The translations under genes and the position numbers were made by a program. Positions 51,934-62,359 of a stretch of DNA of 64,000 nt are shown here, one piece after another (position 1 is the first letter of the stretch; the number at the start of each line of letters is the position of its first letter). Under the pieces are notes generated by a model that saw only the letters and a program-made list of their open reading frames with translations, was not told the origin of the DNA and did no database searches. The DNA is from Salegentibacter mishustinae (lineage in GTDB: Bacteria > Bacteroidota > Bacteroidia > Flavobacteriales > Flavobacteriaceae), in assembly GCF_002900095.1 (NCBI RefSeq), contig NZ_LLKN01000002.1:2790001-2854000 (forward strand), read 5' to 3'.

Positions 51934-54918
51934 ATGAAAAATAATTACTCGCGCCTTAAATGGGTGGCGCTAATTATTATAGGCGGGGTACTCTTCTTCC
52001 TGTCCAAGGCTGCTAATGCAGCAACCACTACTCCCCTGCCCTTGCAGCAGCAAGAAGTTTCAGGTGTAGTAGAAGATCAAAACGGCCTTCCTATTCCAGG
52101 TGTTACCGTTACAGTAAAAAATACCAATAGAGGAACAGTAACTAATTTGGATGGAGCATATAACATCATTGCTCCTGCCAATGGGACTTTGGTTTTTTCC
52201 TATATAGGTTTTAAAACAGTAGAAATCCCGGTAGATAACAACGAAGAAATTAGCATTCAATTAGAGGAAGATGTTTCTGCCCTTGGCGAAGTAAAAATTA
52301 ATGCTGGCTATTACAATACTACTGAACGAGAACGAACTGGGAATATTTCAAGAGTTACCGCAGAGGAAATAGAACTACAACCGGTGGTAAGTCCTATACA
52401 GGCCCTGGCCGGTAGAATGGCGGGGGTAGAAGTTACTTCCGGTGGCAGCCATCCTGGAATGGCTCCTACTATAAAAATTAGGGGAACCAATAGTTTACGG
52501 GAAGAAGGAAACTATCCTTTATATATTATAGATGGTGTTCCTATCAATTCAACCCCGGTAGAAAGTAATTCCCTTATGTCAAGTGCGGGGATAGATCCGT
52601 TAAATAACCTGGATGTCTCTAATATTGAAAGTATAGAAGTTTTAAAAGATGCCGATGCTACCGCTATTTATGGCTCCAGGGGAGCCAACGGAGTTATTCT
52701 AATTACCACAAAAAAAGGACGTGAGATTGGGACCAGCGTGAAAGCAAGATTTTATACTGGCATGGCAACAGTTCCTAATCGATGGGATTTATTAAATACC
52801 GAAGAATACCTTGAGATTCGAAGAGCAGCTTTTGAAAACGACGGAGTTGAGCCCACAGAAAGAAATGCTTATGATCTTTTATTGTGGGATCAGGATCGTT
52901 ATACCGACTGGCAGGAATTTCTTTATGGAGGGACTTCTGAAACAACTAATGCAAATATTACTTTTTCAGGTGGAAATGAAACTACTTCATTTAGATTTGG
53001 TAGCTCCTATTATACCCAGGGCACAGTTTATCCCGGGGATTATGATTACCGAAAAGTAACCGGGAATCTAAATCTTAATCATCGCTCTGGAGACAATAAA
53101 TTCAACCTAAGTCTTTCCCTAAATTACGGAGTTGACACCAACAATTTAGTGGGAAATGTAGGATTCAATGCCACCACAGCATTTTTGCCACCCAATGCAC
53201 CTGAAATTTTCAACAATGATGGATCCCTGGCCTGGGAAGAATGGGGGGTGGCCGGACTTGATAATCCGCTGGAGGGCTATTTTAATACCAGCAATACGCA
53301 AACCAACAATTTCATTTCAAACCTTACTTTATCCTACGAAATCTTTCCTGCATTAAGGTTTAAAACCAGTATGGGATATTCCTATTATGATTCAAAGGAA
53401 ATGAGAAAACAACCTTCCCAATCGTATAACCCTGCTGATGAAACACCGAATAACTCTTCACACTTAAGCGCTGGCCGAAAATCCTGGATTTTGGAACCAC
53501 AAATTTTATTTGAAAAGTCTTTCAATAATTTAAAAATTGATGCAATAGTAGGAGCTACTTTTCAAGAAAACATCCAAAACCAGGAAGGTTTCCGGGCAAC
53601 CGGATATGCTTCGGAAGCATTAATCGGCAATATCGCCGCAGCTGAATCAATTATAAATGCCAGAAGAGAAAGTGCAGAATATAAATATGCAGCCCTATTT
53701 TCAAGAATTGGCATTAACTGGGATAGAAAATATTATATTAATCTTACCGGAAGACGGGATGGCTCGTCTCGGTTTGGCCCTAATAATAGGTTTGCCAATT
53801 TTGGTGCTGTAGGAACTGCCTGGATTTTTACCGAAGAAAATTTCTTTAAAGAAAAACTCCCATTTTTAAGCTTCGGGAAGTTAAGAGGAAGTTACGGTAC
53901 CACAGGCAATGATCAAATAGGAGATTATGGTTATTTAAATGCCTATGAAGCAACCGATGGCCCCGGGGGATTATACCCCACTGGCCTGGCCAACCCTAAT
54001 TATTCCTGGGAAGTTAATAAAAAACTTGAAGTAGGTCTTGAAATAGGTCTTTTTGAAGAACGTATTCGTGCAGGATTTAGTCGTTACCGAAACCGTTCTT
54101 CCAATCAATTGGTAGGTTATCCACTTCCAGAGATTACCGGTTTCACCTCAGTACAAGCCAATTTACCTGCAACAGTTGAAAACTCCGGTTGGGAATTTGA
54201 ATTTTCAAGCCTCAATATAGACAGCAAAGAATTTAGATGGCAAACTTCTTTAAATGTTAGTCTCCCAAAGAATGAATTGGTTAACTATCCCGATATTGAC
54301 CAGTCTTCATATGCCAATACCTATCGGGTAGGTTACCCGTTAAATATTTCCCTTTTGTTTGATTATACCGGCTTAGATCCTGAAACGGGTTTTTATACGG
54401 TAAGAGATGTAAATGAAGATGGAAGCTTTGATTACCAAGACCGTATAATTATCCAGGATTTAAACCGTGAACTGTTTGGTGGCATAAACAACAGCTTTTC
54501 ATTTAAAAATTTTAACCTACAATTTTTATGGGAGTTTGTAATGCAAGAAGGTTTACAAACTAGCTTTGATGGTGGGACAGTAGGTAATTCAAGATCGGTT
54601 GCACTGGCTACACTTGCAGGAGAATCCGTTTATCAAAAAATTTCACAATCTGCACAGGCAAGAACTGCTTATGGCTATGCTATCAATACTTCAATTCCTG
54701 TTGAAGATGCATCTTTTGTACGCCTGAAAACTATAACACTTAACTATAACCTGCCAAAAGCATTCACGCGGAAATTTGGAATGGAAAATTGGAGACTTTT
54801 TCTTCATGGCCAGAATCTATTGACCTTCTCGGAATATTCCGGAATGGATCCCGAACGCACTTCTTCAGGGATTGGAAATCTGAGAACGATAACTGCGGGT
54901 CTTGAAATAAACTTTTAA
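51934..54918 (+). CDS. SusC/RagA-family TonB-dependent outer membrane transporter
   Basis: 994 residues. Signal segment (1-29), carboxypeptidase-D regulatory-like domain (about 40-125, VSGVVEDQNGLPIPGVTVTV), plug domain (IKIRGTNSL, PLYIIDGVPINS, KDADATAIYGSRGANGVI) and a 22-strand barrel ending LRTITAGLEINF. It forms a pedestal-bin importer with the SusD protein downstream (12-bp gap). No glycoside hydrolase is nearby. The third operon gene is a peptidase, which points to peptide rather than glycan import, as for RagAB. Confidence 0.93.
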   Translation: MKNNYSRLKWVALIIIGGVLFFLSKAANAATTTPLPLQQQEVSGVVEDQNGLPIPGVTVTVKNTNRGTVTNLDGAYNIIAPANGTLVFSYIGFKTVEIPVDNNEEISIQLEEDVSALGEVKINAGYYNTTERERTGNISRVTAEEIELQPVVSPIQALAGRMAGVEVTSGGSHPGMAPTIKIRGTNSLREEGNYPLYIIDGVPINSTPVESNSLMSSAGIDPLNNLDVSNIESIEVLKDADATAIYGSRGANGVILITTKKGREIGTSVKARFYTGMATVPNRWDLLNTEEYLEIRRAAFENDGVEPTERNAYDLLLWDQDRYTDWQEFLYGGTSETTNANITFSGGNETTSFRFGSSYYTQGTVYPGDYDYRKVTGNLNLNHRSGDNKFNLSLSLNYGVDTNNLVGNVGFNATTAFLPPNAPEIFNNDGSLAWEEWGVAGLDNPLEGYFNTSNTQTNNFISNLTLSYEIFPALRFKTSMGYSYYDSKEMRKQPSQSYNPADETPNNSSHLSAGRKSWILEPQILFEKSFNNLKIDAIVGATFQENIQNQEGFRATGYASEALIGNIAAAESIINARRESAEYKYAALFSRIGINWDRKYYINLTGRRDGSSRFGPNNRFANFGAVGTAWIFTEENFFKEKLPFLSFGKLRGSYGTTGNDQIGDYGYLNAYEATDGPGGLYPTGLANPNYSWEVNKKLEVGLEIGLFEERIRAGFSRYRNRSSNQLVGYPLPEITGFTSVQANLPATVENSGWEFEFSSLNIDSKEFRWQTSLNVSLPKNELVNYPDIDQSSYANTYRVGYPLNISLLFDYTGLDPETGFYTVRDVNEDGSFDYQDRIIIQDLNRELFGGINNSFSFKNFNLQFLWEFVMQEGLQTSFDGGTVGNSRSVALATLAGESVYQKISQSAQARTAYGYAINTSIPVEDASFVRLKTITLNYNLPKAFTRKFGMENWRLFLHGQNLLTFSEYSGMDPERTSSGIGNLRTITAGLEINF

Positions 54919-54930
54919 AACTTTTTAATT

Positions 54931-56337
54931 ATGAAATCACGACTTTCTATAAATAACACATTTGTAATTGCTATAGCGCTTCTATTCCTCTCGTGCGAAG
55001 ATTTCGTGGAAGTAAGCTCTCCAAATAATAAGCTAATACAACAGGATGTTTTCAGCACTGATGCAACAGCGAGAAGTGCAATGAATGGAATTTACAATCA
55101 ATTATTCAAGGCAGCATTTTCAAATGGCTCCAGAAGCAGTGTAACTGTCCTGTCCGGATTATCAGCCGATAATATTCGGAATATTAATCCGAGTAATTAT
55201 ACCCGGATGGAATTTGAGGAAAATGAATTGATCCCCGATAACCCAAATAACCTTTATTTGTGGTCCAGTGCCTATAATATTATTTATATGGCCAATTCCT
55301 TATTGGAGGGAGTATACAACTCCGAAAATTTAAGCGAAGGTGTCAAATTACAATTAGAAGGTGAAGCCAGATTTATTAGAGCCTTTAGCTATTTTTATCT
55401 TGTAAATCTCTATGGTGAAATACCCCTTTTAACAACCACTGAATATAACAATAATCAATTAGCTTCGAGATCTCTTATTGAGGAGGTATATGATCAAATA
55501 ATAAATGATCTGGAAATTGCTGCTGATGTATTAGGTACGGATTATTTAAATGGAGAACGTACCAATGTTAACAAATATGCAGCTACAGCATTGTTAAGTC
55601 GCGTAAACTTACACCTGCAGAATTGGGAAGATGCTGAGAGTCTAAGTAGCCAGGTTATAGCGGAAACTGGCACCTATCAACTTTTGGATAATCTCAACGA
55701 TGTGTTTTTGGTTAATAGCAAAGAAGCTATTTGGCAAATTTCCCCAATAGGAGATGGAGGCTTTATTAGTAATACCAACGAAGCAAGTATGTTTCTTATC
55801 CATCCTGTGTTTTCATTTGTGGCCAGTATACAACTTCGAGAAACTTTTGTGGAGATTTTTGAAGAAGATGATTTAAGATTTAATAATTGGATAAGCTATC
55901 ACAATGAGGAAGAGGCCTTTTTCGCCTATAAATACAAAGTTTGGAATACGAGTGAATTCCCTATTGAGGAATATTCTATGGTATTACGCCTAGCAGAACA
56001 ATATTTAATTCGGGCTGAAGCGCGGGCAAGACAGGGAAACATTTCAGGTGCTGTTGAGGATCTAGATATTATAAGAAGTAGGGCCGGACTGTCCTTAATA
56101 GCGGATACCAGACCTGATATCTCTCAGGAAGAGTTACTTGATGTAATCATAGAAGAGCGAAGAAAAGAATTATTTGCTGAATGGGGTCATAGGTGGTTGG
56201 ACTTAAAACGTATAAATAAAGCAGGAGAAGTCTTAGGACAATCTAAACCAATGTGGGAAGAAACGGATGTTTATTATCCTATTCCTGCAGAAGAGCGAAG
56301 AAAAAACCCAAACCTAGATCAAAATGACGGCTATTAA
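54931..56337 (+). CDS. SusD/RagB-family surface lipoprotein
   Basis: 468 residues with a lipoprotein signal ending LLFLSC (Cys22). SusD features: helical TPR core, the segment DATARSAMNGIYNQL near 47-61, RFIRAFSYFYLVNLYGEIPL near 143-162, and the C-terminal RRKELFAEWGHRWLDLKR and YPIPAEERRKNPNLDQN. It acts as the lid of the SusC pore. It overlaps the peptidase gene by 14 bp, so the three genes are one operon. Confidence 0.93.
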   Translation: MKSRLSINNTFVIAIALLFLSCEDFVEVSSPNNKLIQQDVFSTDATARSAMNGIYNQLFKAAFSNGSRSSVTVLSGLSADNIRNINPSNYTRMEFEENELIPDNPNNLYLWSSAYNIIYMANSLLEGVYNSENLSEGVKLQLEGEARFIRAFSYFYLVNLYGEIPLLTTTEYNNNQLASRSLIEEVYDQIINDLEIAADVLGTDYLNGERTNVNKYAATALLSRVNLHLQNWEDAESLSSQVIAETGTYQLLDNLNDVFLVNSKEAIWQISPIGDGGFISNTNEASMFLIHPVFSFVASIQLRETFVEIFEEDDLRFNNWISYHNEEEAFFAYKYKVWNTSEFPIEEYSMVLRLAEQYLIRAEARARQGNISGAVEDLDIIRSRAGLSLIADTRPDISQEELLDVIIEERRKELFAEWGHRWLDLKRINKAGEVLGQSKPMWEETDVYYPIPAEERRKNPNLDQNDGY

Positions 56338-59206
56338 TTTCCGAACTATAAATAAAACTTACAAATCATACTTTTTCTTAGCAGCATTTCTATTCCTGTG
56401 CATTGGAAGTGGCCGAACGCAGGAAAATAGGAAGGGACTCAAAGAAGAAAGTTTACAATTGGATAGTTTGGTAAGGTATGGGAGCCTTGACAATGGTTTC
56501 ACCTATTATCTTCGAAAGAATGATGTTCCATCCAATCGTATCGAGCTAAATATGGTTGTAAAAGCAGGAATGTATCATGAGGATAAAGATCAATTGGGAT
56601 ATGCCCACCTTTTAGAGCACGTTTTAGCAAAAGGGACAAAGAATTTTCCAAGCCTGGATGCCAAATTTAGTGGACCCGCACAAAATAAAAGTGCCAAAAC
56701 GGGATATACATTTACCTGGTACTATGCTACTATTCCATCTCAAAATAAGCCATTATATCAAGATGGGCTACAAGTGCTTAGGGATTGGGCACGTGGCATA
56801 CGTATAAACCAAAAGTCTATAGCTGTTGAACAGGCTGCGGTATTAGGTGAGATGAGAACGATTAATCCTTATAGGGACTGGAAAAGCAGGGTCATTCATA
56901 AAAAAATTTTAGAACCTACTGATTTTAAAACTTTCAATTTCAAAAAGGAAAAAACAAGTATCCAAAATTTTAACCCGGATTCTTTTCTTCGGTTTTACCA
57001 AGACTGGTATCGACCGGATTTACAAGCTGCAATCATCGTTGGAGATATTAATCTGGATAATACGGAATTAGAAATAAAGCGCTTATTTTCGGATTTGAAA
57101 GTACCAGAAAACCCAAAAAATGCTGAAGCCTATGTAAATGCTCAGAAGTTTGAATTGGATGGGGAAATTTGGTTTACAAGTGTGCTTGATAGTGTACGTT
57201 CCAATCTTCGATCAACAATATTGCGAAAGCAACCTAATTATTCTTACAATCCAAGTTCTAAATCTGATTATAGGTCTTTCTTAATTCAGGAACTTTATTG
57301 GCTATTAATTGAAGAAAAACAAAACCAATTTGAACAGCAACGTCACCCCCCATATTCCAATTTGAATCTTAATTATAGGCGAAATCTGTTAGGAGGAGGA
57401 CAAATTTTGGCTTCAAAAATGGAAATTGATTTTGAAACAAATGATACCACACATATGAAAAAGCGTCTGGAAAAAACAATGCTAGCCTGGAGACAAATGC
57501 ATTTGGGAATAACTAGTTCTGATTTAGAAAAAGGCAAGAAATCGCTAATGCAAAAATATACAGAAAGAAACTCTTATCCTTCCTCGGAGTGGATTAGTAG
57601 GTTAAAAGATCATTTTGTAAAAGGTAGCGCAGCCCCTCATCCAAGCGTAGAATCAAAATTGGTTTCTGAAATTCTTGAACAGATTAGCCTTAGGGAAATG
57701 ACAGCTTTTATAGGTGAACAAGCAGCACTGAATAAAAATACAGATTTTATATTTTTTAGCGAAAAGATTGAAAGCATACCCTCAGATGAAAAATTAAGGA
57801 AATGGATCAGGGAAATTAGTGCCAAAGAAGTAACTCCTTTAAAGCCACTACCTCCTCCCATACATTCTTTAGCAAAAGCAGCCAATATCCCGAATAAAGT
57901 AAACAAGAATGATTTTGGACAAAAAGAAAATATTATTGGTGTAACTACAATAAAGCTTAAAAACGGAATTAAATTAGTCCTAAAACCAACCAAGCCACGT
58001 TCTGATAATTTCAAAAATAAAATTTCATTTCAAGCTTTTCGATCAAATCGAAACCCCTTAAAAAATCGCAAAAAATATCTGGCGACAAAGGTTTATCCTG
58101 AGGTAATAAGATATACCGGTGCCGGACCCTATAACAAATTTGAATTGGAGCGCTTTAAAAATGAAAAGCACTTAAATATTAATTTTAGGCAAACTAAGGA
58201 TTTTCAATTGATAACTGGGAGTAGTACTCAAGAGTCCTGGAATGAACTATTTAACCTCTTGTATTTATATATGAACAATCCAAGGAAAGATTCGGTTGGC
58301 TTTGCTGGATGGAAGGCTCAAAAGAAAGAACAATTGAGCGGGTTTGGACTGAGGGGTTCAACCAGTTTTATAAAAAATGAAATTCTAACTAAATGGTATC
58401 CACAGCTTCCAAAAATGAGAATGAAGGACCTAGAAAACTTAACAGAGGAAGAAGTAATAAATGCCTCCAAAAAATGGTTTAATAATTTCCAAGACTATAC
58501 ATTTATAATTACTGGGGGTTTTAATAAAAGTCGTTTAATACCTCAAATAGTTCAAAAACTTTCAAATTTTCCGGCACGTAGGGAAGTGTTTTCAGGAAAA
58601 ACGACCGGTTTTGATTTTCCTTTGAAAAAAATAGATGACACCCTTTATTTTAAAAATATAAACCAAGCTTTTGTTAATCTTTATTACCCGGTTAAGGTAA
58701 CAAGAGATTTAAAAACTCAAGCTATATTAAGGCTGTTGTCTAGAGCATTGGGAGATCGCATCAGAAAAAGATTACGTGATGGTTGCTATGCACCTATTGG
58801 AAATGGAGAATGGCTTGATACTAAAAATGGAATTTTTACATTTTTCATCCAATTTAACAGTGAACTTGGTAATGAAGAGAAAATGATTCGATATGCCAGG
58901 GAAGAATTTTTGGCATTAAAAGAAAAAGGTGTAGAAAGGGAATGGCTGGAAAAAAACATTGCTAAGGAAGTAAAGGGGTTTGAAGGACGTTTTAATAATT
59001 TTGGTTATGGAAATTTCTGGCCTGAATACCTTCAGTCTAAATTGGTGGTTGGAGAAAATTATGTTCAGGATATTTTACAGTATGGCACTTTATTGGAATA
59101 TTTTATATCCTTAGAAGAAATCAATAGGGCAGCCAAACGATATCTAACCGAAGAAAACATGCAAAAATTTCTTTCTCTTCCTGAAAGTAGGAAGCAGGTA
59201 AACTAA
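56324..59206 (+). CDS. M16-family (insulinase-like) zinc metallopeptidase
   Basis: 960 residues with an N-terminal signal peptide or anchor (about 14-32). The inverted zinc motif HLLEH is at 95-99 (ligands His95 and His99, catalytic Glu98), with Glu176 as third ligand 77 residues on and conserved Glu169. A second M16 repeat (about 540-950) lacks the zinc site, as usual. The enzyme encloses and cleaves short peptides. Its operon position after SusC/SusD suggests it degrades imported peptides in the periplasm. Confidence 0.9.
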   Translation: MTAINFRTINKTYKSYFFLAAFLFLCIGSGRTQENRKGLKEESLQLDSLVRYGSLDNGFTYYLRKNDVPSNRIELNMVVKAGMYHEDKDQLGYAHLLEHVLAKGTKNFPSLDAKFSGPAQNKSAKTGYTFTWYYATIPSQNKPLYQDGLQVLRDWARGIRINQKSIAVEQAAVLGEMRTINPYRDWKSRVIHKKILEPTDFKTFNFKKEKTSIQNFNPDSFLRFYQDWYRPDLQAAIIVGDINLDNTELEIKRLFSDLKVPENPKNAEAYVNAQKFELDGEIWFTSVLDSVRSNLRSTILRKQPNYSYNPSSKSDYRSFLIQELYWLLIEEKQNQFEQQRHPPYSNLNLNYRRNLLGGGQILASKMEIDFETNDTTHMKKRLEKTMLAWRQMHLGITSSDLEKGKKSLMQKYTERNSYPSSEWISRLKDHFVKGSAAPHPSVESKLVSEILEQISLREMTAFIGEQAALNKNTDFIFFSEKIESIPSDEKLRKWIREISAKEVTPLKPLPPPIHSLAKAANIPNKVNKNDFGQKENIIGVTTIKLKNGIKLVLKPTKPRSDNFKNKISFQAFRSNRNPLKNRKKYLATKVYPEVIRYTGAGPYNKFELERFKNEKHLNINFRQTKDFQLITGSSTQESWNELFNLLYLYMNNPRKDSVGFAGWKAQKKEQLSGFGLRGSTSFIKNEILTKWYPQLPKMRMKDLENLTEEEVINASKKWFNNFQDYTFIITGGFNKSRLIPQIVQKLSNFPARREVFSGKTTGFDFPLKKIDDTLYFKNINQAFVNLYYPVKVTRDLKTQAILRLLSRALGDRIRKRLRDGCYAPIGNGEWLDTKNGIFTFFIQFNSELGNEEKMIRYAREEFLALKEKGVEREWLEKNIAKEVKGFEGRFNNFGYGNFWPEYLQSKLVVGENYVQDILQYGTLLEYFISLEEINRAAKRYLTEENMQKFLSLPESRKQVN

Positions 59207-59212
59207 GTTAAA

Positions 59213-59239
59213 AGGCACATCACTTTACGCGATGTGCCT
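59213..59239. terminator. Bidirectional terminator between the peptidase and DUF6520 genes
   Basis: AGGCACATC and GATGTGCCT form a perfect 9-bp stem with 9-base loop between convergent genes. Confidence 0.75.
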
Positions 59240-59256
59240 AACATTCAATTGAGCAA

Positions 59257-59550
59257 TTAAAGTTCAATAACCATTGGATCCTCAGAAGAGCTTCCTTTTG
59301 GCTCTTCATCGTTCCTTTCATCGTAGACTTCATATATTGGTCCGTTTTCCCCGTCTTGTACGCGGCAGGTAAATTCCCCGGTTTCACATGGTTGCTCATC
59401 AATACTCACCCAAGTAGTTCCATTGAGTAAAATATAGTCCTGTGCTTGCTCCACTGGTTCCGGCTTCGGCTCCGGATCTACCGTAGCAAAGGTCAATCCT
59501 ATGGCAAATATCATTGCCAACATCGGTAATAAAAATTTTAAATTTTTCAT
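59257..59550 (-). CDS. DUF6520-family small exported protein
   Basis: 97 residues from ATG 59550; a longer frame to 59625 lacks a sensible start. Signal peptide KNLKFLLPMLAMIFAIGLTF, then a Pro/Glu stretch (DPEPKPEPVEQ), and a body with two cysteines (CETGEFTC) and an acidic tail. This matches the DUF6520 type of small exported Bacteroidetes proteins, often near SusCD or regulator genes. Function unknown. It converges on the SusCD/M16 operon and lies downstream of the AraC gene. Confidence 0.75.
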   Translation of the reverse strand: MKNLKFLLPMLAMIFAIGLTFATVDPEPKPEPVEQAQDYILLNGTTWVSIDEQPCETGEFTCRVQDGENGPIYEVYDERNDEEPKGSSSEDPMVIEL

Positions 59551-59809
59551 CGTATTAAATTTATAGATTAATAAATAATGCCGTTGTAAAACAGGTAATC
59601 GGCTTCCACCTGCATCATCGCGCAATAAAATCTTTAGGAGTGTTACTGAAAACGAAGTAGGGCTTATAGTTTTTGCTTCTTAACTTCATTCTTCAAAAAC
59701 TCCATTTAAAAGCTTTTAATTCATTGATCATCAACAGTGTAAATATCAGTAAAAATACTTAGTCAAAGTGGAGGTAAACTTGTCAGATCAGTATAAATTC
59801 ATCCAAATT

Positions 59810-60721
59810 TTATGAATTTCGGGTGATTTTTTTGTAAAATCTAGGAGTTACATGAGTTTCCTTTTTAAAACTCTTCGAAAAATGGGGGTAAGAACTAAAG
59901 CCCATCTTAATTGAAATTTCCGTTAGGGAGAGACTCGTATTTTCAATGAGTATTTTACATTCCCGAATGCGCTGCTTATTATAATATTGGTTTGGGGTAC
60001 AACCAAAAATCTCTTTGAACCCAGTCTTTATTTTATATTCATTGGTATTGAAGAGCATAGCTAATTGATCTAAAGTTTTAGGAGGTTCATCCAAATGGTG
60101 AATAATATAGATATGGATTTCGTGAAATAATTTTTGGTCCCATTTTGAAAACGTTTTGATTTCAGAATTTTCTGGTAATTCTGAGAAAAAATCTTTAGAG
60201 CCATCCATAAGATAAGAAGTCACTATATATTTTTCCTCTACTACACCTGTTAACCTAGAGACAACAGTATGCAAATTTATTTTTAGCAGTTCATCAAAAT
60301 GATATTCCAAACGGATATCAAAAGATTGTTCTTTGCCTGCTATGAACTTCAGGATTTTTTTCTCCCAAGTTTCCTGAAATTTTCTAACAAGTAGTTCAGA
60401 AAATGCTTTGCCTAAAATATTATTTTGGGCAACTTCAATATTATCAGGATGCTTATAGCTATAATCCATCACCCTTAAATTTTTGTCCAACAGAAAGTTC
60501 GCTGTTCGGATCACCATAGCTTCGGTATTTCTATTAAGCCATAAAAATTGATGCCGCTTTCTATAAAGTTCTTCTGAAGTTTGATTTGCATAAGCATTGA
60601 GCCCTTCGAGCTCATCCCTGTGGTGGGTGCGTTTGATTTGAAAGGCAAAATTGCCTTTAGCTATTTCGGTAAGCATGCGGTATATACCACGTAAATTTGC
60701 CCTATTAAATTCACGTTCCAT
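59810..60721 (-). CDS. AraC-family regulator with unusual N-terminal domain
   Basis: 303 residues. The C-terminal ~100 residues hold the two AraC helix-turn-helices (LDQLAMLFNTNEYKIKTGFK, and LTEISIKMGFSSYPHFSKSF). The N-terminal 200 residues are not a classic sugar-binding cupin. They start with a HAMP-like helical segment and then a PAS-like region (about 70-170). It lies 23 bp after the DUF7793 gene and likely forms an operon with it. Candidate control of DUF6520 and the SusCD operon is inferred from position. Confidence 0.85.
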   Translation of the reverse strand: MEREFNRANLRGIYRMLTEIAKGNFAFQIKRTHHRDELEGLNAYANQTSEELYRKRHQFLWLNRNTEAMVIRTANFLLDKNLRVMDYSYKHPDNIEVAQNNILGKAFSELLVRKFQETWEKKILKFIAGKEQSFDIRLEYHFDELLKINLHTVVSRLTGVVEEKYIVTSYLMDGSKDFFSELPENSEIKTFSKWDQKLFHEIHIYIIHHLDEPPKTLDQLAMLFNTNEYKIKTGFKEIFGCTPNQYYNKQRIRECKILIENTSLSLTEISIKMGFSSYPHFSKSFKKETHVTPRFYKKITRNS

Positions 60722-60744
60722 AATTGTAGGTTTAGATTAATATT

Positions 60745-61113
60745 TCATTGGGTGTAGGGTTTTAAATAATGCATAGCCTGGTTTTTATGTTTAAAAATCT
60801 GAGTCGGTATTTTATGATTGTGAATTTTGAGATAGAATTCGGTAAGCCGAATAGCAACCGGAGATGTGGAATGAAGTGCCAGGGCATTTATTAGCAATGT
60901 CCCTTCTTGAACAAGGTAGTGCCGGGCATCTGAATGTGCTCCAACAATACCGTCAAGATTACAAAAAACCGGATATTCCTTGTTCTGCTGAAATTCCATC
61001 CGGTCTCGAGCAATTCTTTTGGCAACTTTTAGAGAGACTACAAGATCTGGCTTATAATCTACGAATAGAATACCATCTTCAATCCAATATGTACCATACT
61101 TACCTTTAAACAT
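60745..61113 (-). CDS. DUF7793 / STAS-like protein
   Basis: 122 residues of alpha/beta pattern (GTYWIEDGILFVDYKPDLVV, PVFCNLDGIVG, SPVAIRLTEFYLKIH), like the SpoIIAA/STAS-related DUF7793 proteins that accompany AraC-type regulators in Flavobacteriaceae. It may act as a partner-switch component for the regulator downstream. First gene of the pair. Confidence 0.65.
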   Translation of the reverse strand: MFKGKYGTYWIEDGILFVDYKPDLVVSLKVAKRIARDRMEFQQNKEYPVFCNLDGIVGAHSDARHYLVQEGTLLINALALHSTSPVAIRLTEFYLKIHNHKIPTQIFKHKNQAMHYLKPYTQ

Positions 61114-61353
61114 AAGGGGCTGTTTATTTTTGTTAAGTAGGGTTTTTTAAGGGAGTATCTGGAAGAACCAGTTTTACATATCTCAAATATAAAAGATAAA
61201 ATTCAATTAATACTTATACAATCTGGAAGTAAACTTGTGAATTTAATTAATATTTAGCAGTTTTTCTGCTTTTAACATCTCGAATCATATAATTTGAGCT
61301 AATTTATTGCCAATTAGGGTCCCCTGGTATAATATATCTAAACAAAACCAAAC

Positions 61354-62232
61354 TTGAAAAGAGCCCAACAACGATTTTATATATTTTCATTTACTACCAG
61401 CATGTTCGAAAAGACTATGTCGACATTTAGCGAAAAGGTTGAAGGCATTATCAAGTCGGAGGATTCCGATTTGAAAAAGGCTGAATGCGGTATAAATCTT
61501 TGTATCAAAACCTTATCCCGATTGCAAAAGCTGGTGGACCGGGAAGATTTTGAGGATAGCCAATCGGAAATTGATTTTTTCAAAAACATCAAACCCTACC
61601 CGATGAGCTACCTTATCTATTTCACTGAGGTACGTTCTTGCGAGCTCTTATTGCCCAAAGCAGGGAACTCTCATAAAGTGCGATTTCTGAAAAAAGAAAT
61701 CAAGAAAATCAATAAGTTCTTTTCAACGAATAACGGATTTGTTCATTATATGGAACAAAACCATAGTTATCTGGATCACCAGTTCTTTAGCCGTCAGAGT
61801 CAGGTGGACTTTTCCCTTACCCCTTCCATTAATTATTACGAAAATCCTGAGTTTTCTACCAGTCATGATATGCTTTGGGCCAAAGTACAGGCACTGTATC
61901 GTTACATCCATTATATCCGTGAACAATTAGAGCGGTTAGAGCCCGGCAGTAGTTCTGAATTTAGAGAACGACAACCCAGTCTTTTAGTCTGGTCAGGCGG
62001 AAAAACTGATTTAATTGAGCTTATATATGCCTTGTTTGCCAGCGGATATTTAAACCACGGAACATCAGACATTATTACCATTTGCAAGGCTTTTGAGGAT
62101 ATTTTTAATATCAAGCTGGCTAATCCCTATAAAACCTACTCCAATATTAAAGCTCGAAAAGGCGACCGCACTAAATTCTTAAACCTGTTAATAATGTTGC
62201 TTGAGACCAAAATGAATAAGGATGATGATTAA
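61354..62232 (+). CDS. rteC: RteC-domain protein
   Basis: 292 residues (ATG at 61402, MFEKTMSTF, is a plausible shorter start). Sequence traits of RteC proteins: SEIDFFKNIKPYPMSYLIYF, RSCELLLPKAG and VWSGGKTDLIELIYALF. In CTnDOT, RteC is a helical DNA-binding activator of excision operons. Here it precedes the excisionase-like and replication-like genes after a 396-bp spacer with repeat elements. Confidence 0.85.
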   Translation: MKRAQQRFYIFSFTTSMFEKTMSTFSEKVEGIIKSEDSDLKKAECGINLCIKTLSRLQKLVDREDFEDSQSEIDFFKNIKPYPMSYLIYFTEVRSCELLLPKAGNSHKVRFLKKEIKKINKFFSTNNGFVHYMEQNHSYLDHQFFSRQSQVDFSLTPSINYYENPEFSTSHDMLWAKVQALYRYIHYIREQLERLEPGSSSEFRERQPSLLVWSGGKTDLIELIYALFASGYLNHGTSDIITICKAFEDIFNIKLANPYKTYSNIKARKGDRTKFLNLLIMLLETKMNKDDD

Positions 62233-62359
62233 TAGTACCAATTAACCATGTACCCCTGCCCCTGCTAGTAAATTATCTTTCTCCATCTCATTATCCAATA
62301 CTTTTCAATTCTTGCAAAGGAGTGCAACCACTTTCAATTTTCTTTTATTTTTTATTCTA

